A stretch of DNA of 64,000 nucleotides, from assembly GCA_022820995.1 (NCBI GenBank), contig JAJEEM010000062.1, positions 1-64,000 of the forward strand, written 5' to 3'. Positions 29,510 through 39,367 of this stretch are shown here, in pieces. The DNA is from Gemmatimonadota bacterium. GTDB taxonomy: Bacteria; Gemmatimonadota; Gemmatimonadetes; Palauibacterales; Palauibacteraceae. The position numbers and the translations under genes were made by a program. The notes beneath the pieces were generated by a model. The model made no database searches. It saw nothing but the letters and a program-made list of their open reading frames with translations, and was not told the DNA's origin. Position 1 is the first letter of the stretch. Each line of letters begins with the position of its first letter.

Positions 29510-30349
29510 ATGCCACGCTTATGGGCGTTGTCCGACCTGCACCTCTCCCACCCGGGAAACCGGGCGGCGCTGGAGGATTTTCCGGCCCATCCCGACGACT
29601 GGCTGATCCTGGCGGGGGACGTGACCCACGGGGCGCAGCGGCTCGATTCGTGCCTTGCGCGACTGACTCCGAAGTTCCGGCAGGTCGTCTGGGTCCCCGG
29701 GAACCACGAACTCTGGACGATACCGGACCGGGCTCCCGGCCTCCGCGGCGTAGCGCTCTACGAACATCTCGTCGAAGTCGCCCGCTCCCACGGCGTCCTC
29801 ACGCCGGAGGACCCCTATCCCGTGGTCGAACATCGGGACGGGCCGGTGCTGATCGCACCACTGTTCCTGCTCTACGACTACAGCTTTCGGCCCCGGCAGA
29901 TCCGGCGCGAACAGGTGATTCAGTGGGCCCGGGAAACCCGCGTCGTCTGCGGGGACGAAATGATGCTGCATCCCGACCCGTTTCCGGATCGGGACTCGTG
30001 GTGCGCGGCGCGCTGCGAGGACGCGGTGGCCCGGCTCGCGTCGGCTCCTCCCGATCTTCCCAAGGTCCTCGTGAATCACTTTCCGCTCGAGGAACGGCAC
30101 GCCGTGCTGCCGAGGATTCCGCGATTCACGCCGTGGTGCGGAACCCGCCGAACCGAAGGTTGGCACCGCCGGTTCAACGCGGGCGCGGTGGTGTACGGCC
30201 ACCTCCACATCCCGGACACGCACTGGCTCGACGGCGTGCCCTTCCAGGAGGTCTCCCTGGGTTATCCGCAGCAGTGGAACCGACAGCGGGGGATCGGCGC
30301 CTACCTGCGGGAAGTCACCCTGGCGCCCCGGGGCGCGACGATCCGCTGA
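29510..30349 (+). CDS. metallophosphoesterase
   Basis: LSDLHLSHPGN, LAGDVTHG, WVPGNHELW, VYGHLH. Confidence 0.9.
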   Translation: MPRLWALSDLHLSHPGNRAALEDFPAHPDDWLILAGDVTHGAQRLDSCLARLTPKFRQVVWVPGNHELWTIPDRAPGLRGVALYEHLVEVARSHGVLTPEDPYPVVEHRDGPVLIAPLFLLYDYSFRPRQIRREQVIQWARETRVVCGDEMMLHPDPFPDRDSWCAARCEDAVARLASAPPDLPKVLVNHFPLEERHAVLPRIPRFTPWCGTRRTEGWHRRFNAGAVVYGHLHIPDTHWLDGVPFQEVSLGYPQQWNRQRGIGAYLREVTLAPRGATIR

Positions 30350-30366
30350 CCGCCGCCGGGACCCGG

Positions 30367-31185
30367 TCAGCGGAAGGAGCGGCGCAGCAGGAACTCGTAG
30401 GCCCCGTCGCCGAGCCACTTCCTGATGAAGAGCGCGGGCCGCGCCAGGTGGCCCTTGACGTATCTGCGGCGGGGCCTGGGGGTCGTGGCGGCCTCGACCA
30501 GCACCGCGCCGAGTACGCGGGCTTCGGTGCTCCGGGCCCTGGCCTTCGGATCTTCGAACATCCTGAGGAACGGTTCGAACTGCGCCTCGTACGCGGTGTC
30601 GTCGCGGTACTCCTTCAATCGGCCGCGGGTCACGTCGAAGAACTCGGTCCGGATCGCGCCCGGTTCGACGAGGACGACCTGGATGTTGAAGGGCGCGGTC
30701 TCGAGGCGGAGGCAGTCCGACCACCCCTCCAGCGCGTGCTTGGTGGCGACGTACCAGGCCCCGAGCGGCACGAAGATCTTTCCCACCACGGACGAGACGT
30801 TGATGATCCGGCCCGAGCGCTGCGCCCGCATGTGCGGCAGGACGAGTCGGGTGAGGTGGGCGAGGCCGAACAGGTTCACGTCGAACTGGTACCGCGCGTC
30901 GTCGAGCGGGATTTCCTCGACGGGTCCGTAAAGGCCGAAGCCCGCGTTGTTGATGAGGACGTCGATGCGCCGCTCGCGTTCGATGATCCGGCTCAAGGCC
31001 CGCTCGTTGTCCTCCTCGCTTGTGACGTCCATTTCGACGGGCGCAATGCCGTGTTCGGTCAACTCCTCCAGCCGATCCAGGCGGCGTGCGCCGGCGTAGA
31101 CCGTGTGGCCTTCCCGGGCCAGAAGAATCGCGGCCTCCCGGCCGATGCCGGCCGAGGCTCCGGTGACCAGTATCACCTTGCGCAT
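30367..31185 (-). CDS. short-chain dehydrogenase/reductase
   Basis: VTGASAGIGREAAILLAREGHTVYAGARRLDRL; NNAG; YVATKHALEG. Confidence 0.9.
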   Translation of the reverse strand: MRKVILVTGASAGIGREAAILLAREGHTVYAGARRLDRLEELTEHGIAPVEMDVTSEEDNERALSRIIERERRIDVLINNAGFGLYGPVEEIPLDDARYQFDVNLFGLAHLTRLVLPHMRAQRSGRIINVSSVVGKIFVPLGAWYVATKHALEGWSDCLRLETAPFNIQVVLVEPGAIRTEFFDVTRGRLKEYRDDTAYEAQFEPFLRMFEDPKARARSTEARVLGAVLVEAATTPRPRRRYVKGHLARPALFIRKWLGDGAYEFLLRRSFR

Positions 31186-31364
31186 GGTGCTCTTCCTTCC
31201 CCCGTGGTCTTCCATCGGGGGTGTGGGGGCGTTCCCGCGGGAACGTCCGCGTGAGGCTTCGAGGACGGACACGATGTTAGCATGGAGGGGGTTCCGGAAG
31301 GACTCGGACACGGAGGAGCACGAGCGATGACCCGACCCCCCTGGGTCGACAGGCCATCCGGAAG

Positions 31365-32954
31365 TTGAGCCGACTGCACAGGCGAACCACGGCGCAGGGC
31401 GGGCTGTGGAAGGGGCTGAATCCCGGGATGGCGCTCGCCGCCAAGGGCGTCGTGCTGGTCTTCGTCCTCGCCACGGTCTGGGACGTGGACGCCGCCGGCG
31501 CCGCCTTCGGTCGCCTCCGCGCCTGGATCGAGGGCACGCTCGACTGGTTCTACGTCCTGACGGTCTGCGCGACCCTGTTCACCTGCGTGCTCCTGGCGTG
31601 CAGCCGGTTCGGGAGGATTCGGCTCGGCGATGAGGACGCCGCACCCGAGTTCAGCCGGTTCTCCTGGCTGGCCATGCTGTTCTCGGCGGCGGTCGGGATC
31701 GGACTGCTGTTCTTCTCCATCGCCGAACCGATCTTCTATTTCGACAACAGCCAGGCCGCGGGCTATCCCAACAACCCGATCGCCGACCTGGCGGGCGCCA
31801 CGACGCTGGACGAGCGGCGGGCCGTGCACGCCATGCGCGTCACCTACCTCCACTGGGGCGTCCACGGATGGTCCGCGTACGTGCTGGTCGGGCTGTGCCT
31901 CGCCTACTTCGGGTTCCGCAAGAAGCTGCCGCTGACGCTGCGCTCCGCTCTGTACCCGCTCATCGGCGACCGGATCTACGGCCCGATCGGCGACTTGGTG
32001 GACCTGCTGGCGGTGTTCGGCGGGGTCTTCGGCATTGCGACCTCCCTGGGCCTCGGGGCGAGCCAGATGGCCGCGGGACTCGACGTGCTGTTCGGGGTGG
32101 ACCCGGGTCTCGTCACGCAGGTTGCGCTCATCGCCGGCATCTCGCTGGCGGCCACGCTGTCGGCGGTGTCCGGCGTGAAGCGCGGGATCCGCATCCTGTC
32201 CGAGTGGAACATCGGCGTGAGCGTGCTCCTGCTGGGGTGCTTCCTGCTGCTGGGCCCCTTCGCGTGGCTCATCCGGTTCATCGCCACATCCGCCGGCGAA
32301 TACCTGTGGCGCGCGGTGCCCATGGGATTCTGGATCGCCGATGGTCCGGGGCCGAGCGCGTGGCAGAACGCCTGGACGATCTTCTACTGGGGATGGTGGA
32401 TCTCGTGGGCGCCCTTCGTCGGCACGTTCATCGCCCGCATCTCGCGCGGGCGCACGCTGCGCGAGTTCGTTCTCGGCGTGCTCGTCGTCCCGACCGGCCT
32501 GGCGCTCGTGTGGTTCGGCATCTTCGGCGGCAACGCGATCCACCTCGAACTCAACGCACCGGGCGGCGTCGGGACGGCGGGAATCATCGAACTGGTGCGC
32601 GGCGGGAACTACGAGGGCGCGCTCTACGCGACGATCGACCGGATGAGCGACGCCGACTGGCTCGCCTGGGCCATGTCCGCCATGGCCACGCTCCTGCTCG
32701 CGACGTGGTTCATCACGTCTTCGGACTCCGGCACGCTGGTGATCACCACGCTCCTGAGCATGGGCGATCCTCACCCCCCTCGGCGTTTCCGCATCGTCTG
32801 GGGGCTCGGCGTGGGCGCGGTGGCCGCCGTGCTGCTGCTCGCCGATGGCCTCCAGGCCCTCCAGACCGCCGCCATCGCCGCCGCCCTGCCCGTGAGCGTC
32901 GTGCTGCTGTTCATGATCGCCGGGCTGCTCAGGTCTCTCGCGCGCGACCCTTAG
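31365..32954 (+). CDS. BCCT-family (betaine/choline/carnitine) transporter
   Basis: HWGVHGWSAYVLVGLCLAYFGFRK, WTIFYWGWWISWAPFVGTFIARISRGRTLREFVLG. Confidence 0.92.
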   Translation: MSRLHRRTTAQGGLWKGLNPGMALAAKGVVLVFVLATVWDVDAAGAAFGRLRAWIEGTLDWFYVLTVCATLFTCVLLACSRFGRIRLGDEDAAPEFSRFSWLAMLFSAAVGIGLLFFSIAEPIFYFDNSQAAGYPNNPIADLAGATTLDERRAVHAMRVTYLHWGVHGWSAYVLVGLCLAYFGFRKKLPLTLRSALYPLIGDRIYGPIGDLVDLLAVFGGVFGIATSLGLGASQMAAGLDVLFGVDPGLVTQVALIAGISLAATLSAVSGVKRGIRILSEWNIGVSVLLLGCFLLLGPFAWLIRFIATSAGEYLWRAVPMGFWIADGPGPSAWQNAWTIFYWGWWISWAPFVGTFIARISRGRTLREFVLGVLVVPTGLALVWFGIFGGNAIHLELNAPGGVGTAGIIELVRGGNYEGALYATIDRMSDADWLAWAMSAMATLLLATWFITSSDSGTLVITTLLSMGDPHPPRRFRIVWGLGVGAVAAVLLLADGLQALQTAAIAAALPVSVVLLFMIAGLLRSLARDP

Positions 32955-32997
32955 CGAGGATGACGCTCGCCAGCGAAGATGCCGCGGGCGCGCGGTC

Positions 32998-33360
32998 TCA
33001 CGACGCGGGTTCCCAGAGCTCGATCGCGTTTCCTTCGGGGTCGTGGATGCGGGCGAAGCGGCCGACGCCCCCCATCTCGCTCTCGTGGGTGACCTCGATA
33101 TCCGCGGACTTCAGTTGCGCGATCATCGCGTCCAGGTCGGCGACGCGGAAGTTCAGCATGAACGTCTTCTCCGCCGCGAAATAGTCCGTGTCGGCGGCGA
33201 AGGGCGCGAACACCGTCACCCCGGACTCCGTCACCCACGGCTCCATCTCCATGTTCGTCGGAGCGGGATTGATGCCGAGGTGATCCTCATACCATTTCGT
33301 GAGTCCTGCCGGATCCTTCGCCCGAAAGAAGAACCCGCCGAATCCCTGAACGGTTTGCAC
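32998..33360 (-). CDS. VOC-family protein
   Basis: GFGGFFFRAKDPAGLTKWYEDHLGI...HDPEGNAIELWEP; GTG start. Confidence 0.85.
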   Translation of the reverse strand: MQTVQGFGGFFFRAKDPAGLTKWYEDHLGINPAPTNMEMEPWVTESGVTVFAPFAADTDYFAAEKTFMLNFRVADLDAMIAQLKSADIEVTHESEMGGVGRFARIHDPEGNAIELWEPAS

Positions 33361-33403
33361 GCTATGTCCTTTCGATGATGGGCTGCACGATCGACGCCCG
33401 GGT

Positions 33404-34981
33404 TCAGTGTCCCGGGACGCGCAGGATGGGATACGCCTCGCCGGGGCGCACCCGGTCCGCGAGGAACCCCCAGTTCGCGAAGCCGTCGTCCGACTTCGGC
33501 TCGAGCAGGCTGAACAGGAGGCGTCCGAGCGGCTGGTCGGTCCGCGCGAGCATGTCCCCTGGGGCCGGCGTGACCCGGTCCGGCTCGTGGCGGCCGAAGA
33601 GCGCCTGCTCGTTGCGGCCCTGAAACGGCTGTTCGGCGGTGCGCACCGAGTCGATGCGGAACGCCTCCACGTCGACGGGTGTCGACCCGGCGGGTTCGAG
33701 CGCGATCCCGTGCGCCGCGAGCCGGACCAGAACGTCCGACAGGTCCGCCGGGATGAGGTAGGCCTCGGGCACGCGTCCGCGCAGCGTCGGCGCGAACGTC
33801 CCGTACTCGTACATCGTCTCGACGTACTGGGTGTCCGCGCGCAGGAGGAGCGGGCGCCCGGTAAGGGGGTGCGCTTCCTCGGTGGTGGCCCCCATGAGGA
33901 TGTCGACGGGCGCGGCGGACCGCTCGGGAACGGCGCGCAGCGCGAGCGAATCGCCCGCCACATCGGCGGCATCGGCATCGGCGACGATGCGCCGGACCTC
34001 CGCCGCGTGCTCATGGACGTAGTCGAGAATCTCCTCGACGAAGTAGAGAGTCGCGAGCACGCGCTCCTCGAATGTCGCGTAGGAGTAGGCCTCGCTCAGG
34101 ATCGCGATCCGGTTGCGGAGGCCGAGGTAGTTGTTGTTGAAGCGCGGACGGTGGTCGAAGGTGTACCAGCCGGGCGCGTCCCCGCCTCGCGCAAACGCGT
34201 TCCCGTAGTAGTAGTACTCCCAGCCGTACTTCTCCCGGATCTCCCCCGTGACGTGTGGGAAGATCCCCTCCCGGAGGAAATCGTCGATCTCCGCCGGCGT
34301 GTTGGGGTGGAGCGGCGGCGAGTAGGTGAGGTGGTAGGCGTGCCGCGTCCCGTTCGTCGTGTGCAGGTCGACAGCGACGTGCGGATCGTATTCGCTGAAC
34401 AGCCGCGCCACCGATCGCGCCTCGGGCGAGTCGAGCTTCATGTGGTCGCGGTTCAGGTCGTAGCCCTGGGCGTTCGGCCGCTGGCCCATCCCCCCGACCG
34501 GGCCGTGCTGCCGGCCGCGGTTCACGAGGTTCACCCGTTCGTTGCCGTCCGCGTTGTAGATGGGGGCGATGAGGAGGACCATCGACTCCCGCCACCCGCC
34601 GTGGCGGCCGGCCAGGAGGTCGCGCAGCAGCATCTGGAGCGCCTCCTTTCCGCATACTTCGCCGGCGTGGATGTTGCCCTGCAGGTAGACGACCGTCTTC
34701 CCGGAAGCCCGGACCGACGCCGGATCCGGACCCTCGACATCACCCACCACCACCAGGGGAAGCGCCCGCCCCTCGTTCGTGTAGCCGTACGTCGTGTAGT
34801 GAACCGACGCATCGCTCGCCGCCGCGCGCTGCATAAAATCCAGGACATCGGCGTACGAACTCGTCTCGCGGTACGCCGTCCTCTCGGCGCGGGTGAGGAA
34901 CGCATCGTCCGACGGCGGGGGTCCGCCGCACCCCGTCAGTGCAGCCGCGAACGCCACGAGTCGCCAAGCCCGCGCGGTCAT
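33404..34981 (-). CDS. M14-family zinc carboxypeptidase
   Basis: QGNIHAGEVCGKEALQMLLRDL (HxxE), AVDLHTTNGTRHAYHLTYSPPL. Confidence 0.88.
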   Translation of the reverse strand: MTARAWRLVAFAAALTGCGGPPPSDDAFLTRAERTAYRETSSYADVLDFMQRAAASDASVHYTTYGYTNEGRALPLVVVGDVEGPDPASVRASGKTVVYLQGNIHAGEVCGKEALQMLLRDLLAGRHGGWRESMVLLIAPIYNADGNERVNLVNRGRQHGPVGGMGQRPNAQGYDLNRDHMKLDSPEARSVARLFSEYDPHVAVDLHTTNGTRHAYHLTYSPPLHPNTPAEIDDFLREGIFPHVTGEIREKYGWEYYYYGNAFARGGDAPGWYTFDHRPRFNNNYLGLRNRIAILSEAYSYATFEERVLATLYFVEEILDYVHEHAAEVRRIVADADAADVAGDSLALRAVPERSAAPVDILMGATTEEAHPLTGRPLLLRADTQYVETMYEYGTFAPTLRGRVPEAYLIPADLSDVLVRLAAHGIALEPAGSTPVDVEAFRIDSVRTAEQPFQGRNEQALFGRHEPDRVTPAPGDMLARTDQPLGRLLFSLLEPKSDDGFANWGFLADRVRPGEAYPILRVPGH

Positions 34982-35115
34982 CGGAACGCCCTGCGCAGCA
35001 CGAATTCGTAGACCCCGTCCAGCCGGCGGACGCCGGCGTACACCGCGTGGCCCTCGCGAGCCAGCAGGATGGCCACCTCCCGCCGGATCCCAGCCGAAGC
35101 TCCGGTGATCAGCAT
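34978..35115 (-). pseudogene. internally deleted SDR remnant: N-terminal cofactor-binding segment joined to last residues
   Basis: MLITGASAGIRREVAILLAREGHAVYAGVRRLDG joined to VYEFVLRRAFR, matching both ends of the 30367..31185 SDR. Confidence 0.75.
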
Positions 35116-35327
35116 CACTCTGCACCTGGCGCCGCTCCTCCGATCGCGGGGGATACGATGTCGCCAACGATTTTTCCTGTGTCTCTCATTGCCCCCAACC
35201 ACGCTCCGGTATGAGTGACCAGGAGATGACGCACCTCGGCCTCGAGCGATCGACCGTTAGCCTCCGCCCGCCTCGTGAGCGCGGCAATCACTTCGTCGTC
35301 CACATTCCGAATGGTGAGTACTCCCAA
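35115..35327 (-). CDS. FitA/VapB-like ribbon-helix-helix antitoxin, no partner PIN gene following
   Basis: LTIRNVDDEVIAALTRRAEANGRSLEAEVRHLLV; TTG start. Confidence 0.75.
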   Translation of the reverse strand: MGVLTIRNVDDEVIAALTRRAEANGRSLEAEVRHLLVTHTGAWLGAMRDTGKIVGDIVSPAIGGAAPGAE

Positions 35328-35449
35328 GCTATCCTCCTCTCGCGTCAGAGTCGCGACGATCGCGCATCCGTGGAATCGATCTCATGGTGCCGGGCACCGG
35401 TCGATTGCCAGGCGCGGCAGGCGTTTCCGCGGGACATCAAGATCGGATC

Positions 35450-35854
35450 TCAGAACAGGGTGTCGAGGGCGTCTCTCGGCATCAGCGCGGGAATCGGGGA
35501 GCGCCGGAAGTCCGACACATTCCTGGTGATGATGTACCGCGCGCCGCAAGCGCGCGCTGCAGCCACCTGCATCGCGTCCTCGAAGTCGGCCATCGGGAGT
35601 TCCGCGGCGTACTTGATGGCGTCGGTGCCTGAAGGAGTCACGGCCACGAAGCGGGTCAGGTGCTCGACGAAATCACGTGCATGGATGCCGCTGCGACGGG
35701 GAGCCACGATGTAATAGAAGTTCGACAGCGTATGCCAAGCGACGAAAGCCTTCTTCGGCCCCTTCTGAAGTCGGTCCAGCAGTTCCGCCGCGTCATCAGA
35801 ATGTGGACGACGATCGAGCGCGACATCGATAAGAATGTCCGTATCCAGAAGCAT
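35450..35854 (-). CDS. PIN-domain VapC-like toxin
   Basis: MLLDTDILIDVALDRRPHSDDAAELL...ELPMADFEDAMQVAAARACGARYIITRNVSDFRRS. Confidence 0.88.
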   Translation of the reverse strand: MLLDTDILIDVALDRRPHSDDAAELLDRLQKGPKKAFVAWHTLSNFYYIVAPRRSGIHARDFVEHLTRFVAVTPSGTDAIKYAAELPMADFEDAMQVAAARACGARYIITRNVSDFRRSPIPALMPRDALDTLF

Positions 35855-36078
35855 CAGAGGTATTTCCGGGCCAGCGCGTCGTACCGGGAATCGCCGGGAT
35901 TCGCGGCGGCCCGGAACTCTCCTCTCCACCGCTCCGTGAAGGAGGGACCCTGGTCCCGTACCATCTCCTTCAGTGACGCCTCGATGAGCGACGAGAGGGA
36001 GACGCCCCGGCCGCGCGCATGCTGCTTCGCGGCAGGGACCAGGTCCGAATCCACCGTGATCGTGAGCTTGGTTTTCAT
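35854..36078 (-). CDS. VapB-like (DUF6364-type) antitoxin
   Basis: MKTKLTITVDSDLVPAAKQHARGRGVSLSSLIEASLKEMV; ATGA overlap with PIN gene. Confidence 0.82.
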   Translation of the reverse strand: MKTKLTITVDSDLVPAAKQHARGRGVSLSSLIEASLKEMVRDQGPSFTERWRGEFRAAANPGDSRYDALARKYL

Positions 36079-36094
36079 CCTCCGCCCCCAGTAT

Positions 36095-36106
36095 AACGTA
36101 TACGTT
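36095..36106. promoter_or_regulatory. 12-bp perfect palindrome upstream of VapBC-like operon
   Basis: aacgtatacgtt, 16 nt before antitoxin start. Confidence 0.55.
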
Positions 36107-36233
36107 CTATTGATAGCGTACACGTATATTCCTGGTCAACAGGTAACGATCAGAAGACTCGCTTGCTCACCGTCATCGACCGCGATCCCGAGGCGGTCAT
36201 ACGTGCCCTCGGAAAATAGGGTGCGACCTCCTC

Positions 36234-36983
36234 CTATTCCTCCCGGCCGAGTCGGTCGGTCCAGGCAGCCACGCGCGCGGTCATCTCATCGGCGACCTCC
36301 CCGTTGGTGCGGCCGCTGCGCTTGAGGACGCGGAAGGAGTGGTCGGCGCCCTCCAGTTTGTGGAGCGTGGCGAGCGGGCCGAGCGAGGCGCAGGTGTCCT
36401 CGATGAGGTCGAGGCGGGCGAGGGCGTCGCGGGTCCCCTGCAGGAAGAGCATCGGGACGGTGACTCCGCTCAGGCGGGCCGCGCGCTCGGTGGCGCGCTC
36501 GGGGCGTCCGGGGGCGTGCAGCGGGAACCCGAAGAAGACGAGGCCGGCGACGCCGGGGAGCGGCGCCTCGGCGGCGGCGGTCGACGTCATGCGGCCGCCC
36601 ATCGACTTGCCGCCCGCGAACAGCGGCAGCCCGCCGGCCAGGGCGGCGGCCTTCGCGACGGCGGCGCGTACCGTTTCCACGAGGACGTGAGGTCGGTCGG
36701 GAGGGCGGCGGCGCCCGGAGAGCGCCCGCGCCTCCATGTAGGGGAAGTGGTAGCGGAAGGTCGCGATCCCCTGCCCCGCCAGCCGCTGCGCCATGTCCGA
36801 CATGAACGGGTGCTCGATCCCCGCCCCCGCCCCGTGCGCGAAGGCGAGCATCGCCCGCGCCCCGGGAGGATGGACGAGCAGCGCCGACACCTCGCCCCAC
36901 CGCAGCGACACGAACTGCGCCTGCTCGGCGAAGCGGTCCGCCTCCCCGACTTCGGCGGCGGCGCGAGGGGGCTGCGGCTTCAT
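36234..36983 (-). CDS. Tex30/KANSL3-like alpha/beta hydrolase
   Basis: LAFAHGAGAGIEHPFM, FAGGKSMGGRM, FLQGTRDALA. Confidence 0.85.
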   Translation of the reverse strand: MKPQPPRAAAEVGEADRFAEQAQFVSLRWGEVSALLVHPPGARAMLAFAHGAGAGIEHPFMSDMAQRLAGQGIATFRYHFPYMEARALSGRRRPPDRPHVLVETVRAAVAKAAALAGGLPLFAGGKSMGGRMTSTAAAEAPLPGVAGLVFFGFPLHAPGRPERATERAARLSGVTVPMLFLQGTRDALARLDLIEDTCASLGPLATLHKLEGADHSFRVLKRSGRTNGEVADEMTARVAAWTDRLGREE

Positions 36984-37013
36984 GACGCCCGCGGGCTCAC
37001 GACGCCTCCAAGG

Positions 37014-38279
37014 TCACGGCGACCGCGCGTCCGGTTGGTCGCGGGGCTCGTGCGCGGCGACCGGGCCCGTCCAGCGGTCCGTGGGATCGAGTGCTTCCTT
37101 CGCCTTGGGATCGCGCGCCGCAGGGACCCGGAGCGCCAGCCAGAGCGCGATGGCGGATGCCGCGGCCCCGACGAGGAACGGGCTCTCGATCGAATACAGC
37201 TCGAACAGGTGGCCCGCCGCCAGCGGCGCCAGGACCCGGCCCGCTCCGCCGGCGACCTGGCTGCCGCCAAACACCGAGCCCTGCGAGTGCTCGTCCGTCG
37301 CCCGCGAGATCAGGGCGTGCAGGGCCGGGAAGATGAGCCCCGTCGCCGACGCCCAGATCGGGACGAGCACCCATAGCTGCCAGCCCTCTTCGATGAAGGG
37401 AATGGCCCCCACGCCGAGGGCGAGGAGCGCGCAACCGGCGCGCATGGTGCGAGGCTCGCCGAACCGCTCCACGATCCGCCCCACGAGGCCGCCGCGAACG
37501 ATCACGGTGCAGCCCCCCGCGAGCGTGAAGACGAGGCCCATGTCCGCCGCCGTCATCGCGAACACGCGCTCCGCGTAGAGGGCGAGAACCGATGTCATCG
37601 ACGTGAAGCAGGCGAGCGTCAGGAAATACACGAGGAGGAGCACCCGCAGCGGGAAGCGGGTGAGCGACCGCAGCCAGAGCCACACCGTTGCGGCCTCCCC
37701 TCTCGAGGCGTCGGCCCGCCCGGAGCGGAAGTGGCGCGACTCCGGCAGCAGCACCATCGCCGCCATCAGGTTGAGCAGACACAGGCCGGCGGCGACGTAG
37801 CCCGGCACCCCCAGCCCGAAGCTGCTGAAGGCCCCTCCGATCGCCGGGCCGAGCATGATGCCGAGGCCCGAAGCCGCTCCGATGAGCCCGAGTCCCTTGG
37901 CCCTCTCCTCCCCCTCCGTGGAGTCCGCGACGTAGGCCTGGGCGATCCCGACGGTCCCGCCGGCGGCGCCCGCCGTCGCACGGGAGAGCAGAAGCACCCA
38001 GAGGTTGTCCGCGAGCGCGAACAGGAGGTAGGAGAGCGCCGAGGCGAACAGTCCGATGAGGAGGAGGCGCCGGCGCCCCACCCGGTCGGAGAACCGTCCC
38101 CAGATCGGCGCCGACAGGAGTTGCGTGATGGAGAACGAAGCGATGATGAGGGTGACCCAGCGCGGCGAGGCGCCCATTTCCTCGGCGTAGAAGGGGAGCA
38201 GCGGGAGGACGATGCCGAAGCCCATCATGTCCACCATCACCGCCCCGAACAGGACGCCGAGGCCGGCGCGTCTCAGCAT
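37014..38279 (-). CDS. MFS transporter
   Basis: 12-TM pattern, GRFSDRVGRRRLLLIGLF motif. Confidence 0.9.
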   Translation of the reverse strand: MLRRAGLGVLFGAVMVDMMGFGIVLPLLPFYAEEMGASPRWVTLIIASFSITQLLSAPIWGRFSDRVGRRRLLLIGLFASALSYLLFALADNLWVLLLSRATAGAAGGTVGIAQAYVADSTEGEERAKGLGLIGAASGLGIMLGPAIGGAFSSFGLGVPGYVAAGLCLLNLMAAMVLLPESRHFRSGRADASRGEAATVWLWLRSLTRFPLRVLLLVYFLTLACFTSMTSVLALYAERVFAMTAADMGLVFTLAGGCTVIVRGGLVGRIVERFGEPRTMRAGCALLALGVGAIPFIEEGWQLWVLVPIWASATGLIFPALHALISRATDEHSQGSVFGGSQVAGGAGRVLAPLAAGHLFELYSIESPFLVGAAASAIALWLALRVPAARDPKAKEALDPTDRWTGPVAAHEPRDQPDARSP

Positions 38280-38506
38280 GCGGGCAAGATCCGTCGTCGC
38301 GGGAGCACTCTGGTCACGACACCCCGGGCCGACTCCGCGTTGTGCCCCGAATCGCGTCCGCGCCACGGAGAGGAACTCCCGGAGAAACTCACTGTACGCC
38401 GCGCGGGAGCCGGGATAGTTTGACCGTCCGCCGCAAGCCGGGGAAAGCCCCGGCGCGGCACCCTCTCGCACGTCATCTTTGAGCGCTTCTCAGAGGAAGG
38501 ACTCCC

Positions 38507-39313
38507 ATGGTTGATACACGACCCGACACGCTGATTCGATACGCGGCCGAGGACGGCGTCGCGGTCTTCACGATCGACGACCCTCCCGCGAACACATACA
38601 CGTACGAGATGATGCGCGACCTGGACGACGCGATCCTGCGCGCGCGCTTCGACGAGAACGTCCACGTCATCGTCATCCGGGGCGCGGGAGACAGGTTCTT
38701 CTCCGCCGGGGCGAACATCAAGATGCTCCAGACCTCGGACCCCTACTTCAAGTACTTCTTCTGCCTCCACGCGAACGAGACGCTGACGCGGCTCGAGCAC
38801 ACGCCGAAGCTCGTGATCGGCGCCCTGAACGGGCATACGGTCGGCGGCGGACTCGAGATCGCGCTCGCCTGCGACATCCGGATCGCCCGCCGGGACGCGG
38901 GGAAGATCGGGCTGCCGGAGGTGAACCTCGGCGTCCTCCCGGGGACGGGCGGGACGCAGCGGCTCGGCCGGCTGCTCGGGAAGCCGAAGGCCATCGAGCT
39001 GATGGCGGAGGGCCGCACGTTCGGGTTCGAGGAGGCGCTGGAACTCGGGCTCGTGAACAAGGTGTTCGAGGGGGATGACGAGGCGTTCCACGCGCAGGTG
39101 ATGGAGTACGCGCGGCAGTTCACGCCTCCCCACAAGGCGTCGCGCGCCGTGGGCCGCATCAAGCGGTCGGTGTGCAGCGGGGTCGAGGTGCCCTTCTCCG
39201 AGGGCCTCGCGATCGAGCGCGAACTGCAGCAGCTCCTCTTCCAGGGGGACGACGCGCGCGAGGGCCTCGCGGCCTACGTCGAGCGGCGCGCCCCCGAGTT
39301 TGCCGGTCGCTAG
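38507..39313 (+). CDS. enoyl-CoA hydratase/isomerase
   Basis: FFSAGANIKML, GHTVGGGLEIALACDIRIA, GLPEVNLGVLPGTGGTQRL. Confidence 0.92.
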   Translation: MVDTRPDTLIRYAAEDGVAVFTIDDPPANTYTYEMMRDLDDAILRARFDENVHVIVIRGAGDRFFSAGANIKMLQTSDPYFKYFFCLHANETLTRLEHTPKLVIGALNGHTVGGGLEIALACDIRIARRDAGKIGLPEVNLGVLPGTGGTQRLGRLLGKPKAIELMAEGRTFGFEEALELGLVNKVFEGDDEAFHAQVMEYARQFTPPHKASRAVGRIKRSVCSGVEVPFSEGLAIERELQQLLFQGDDAREGLAAYVERRAPEFAGR

Positions 39314-39367
39314 GACTCCCGGGGCGCCGGAGAAGCGGATGGAACGGCGGAAGCCGGAGGGGACGCG

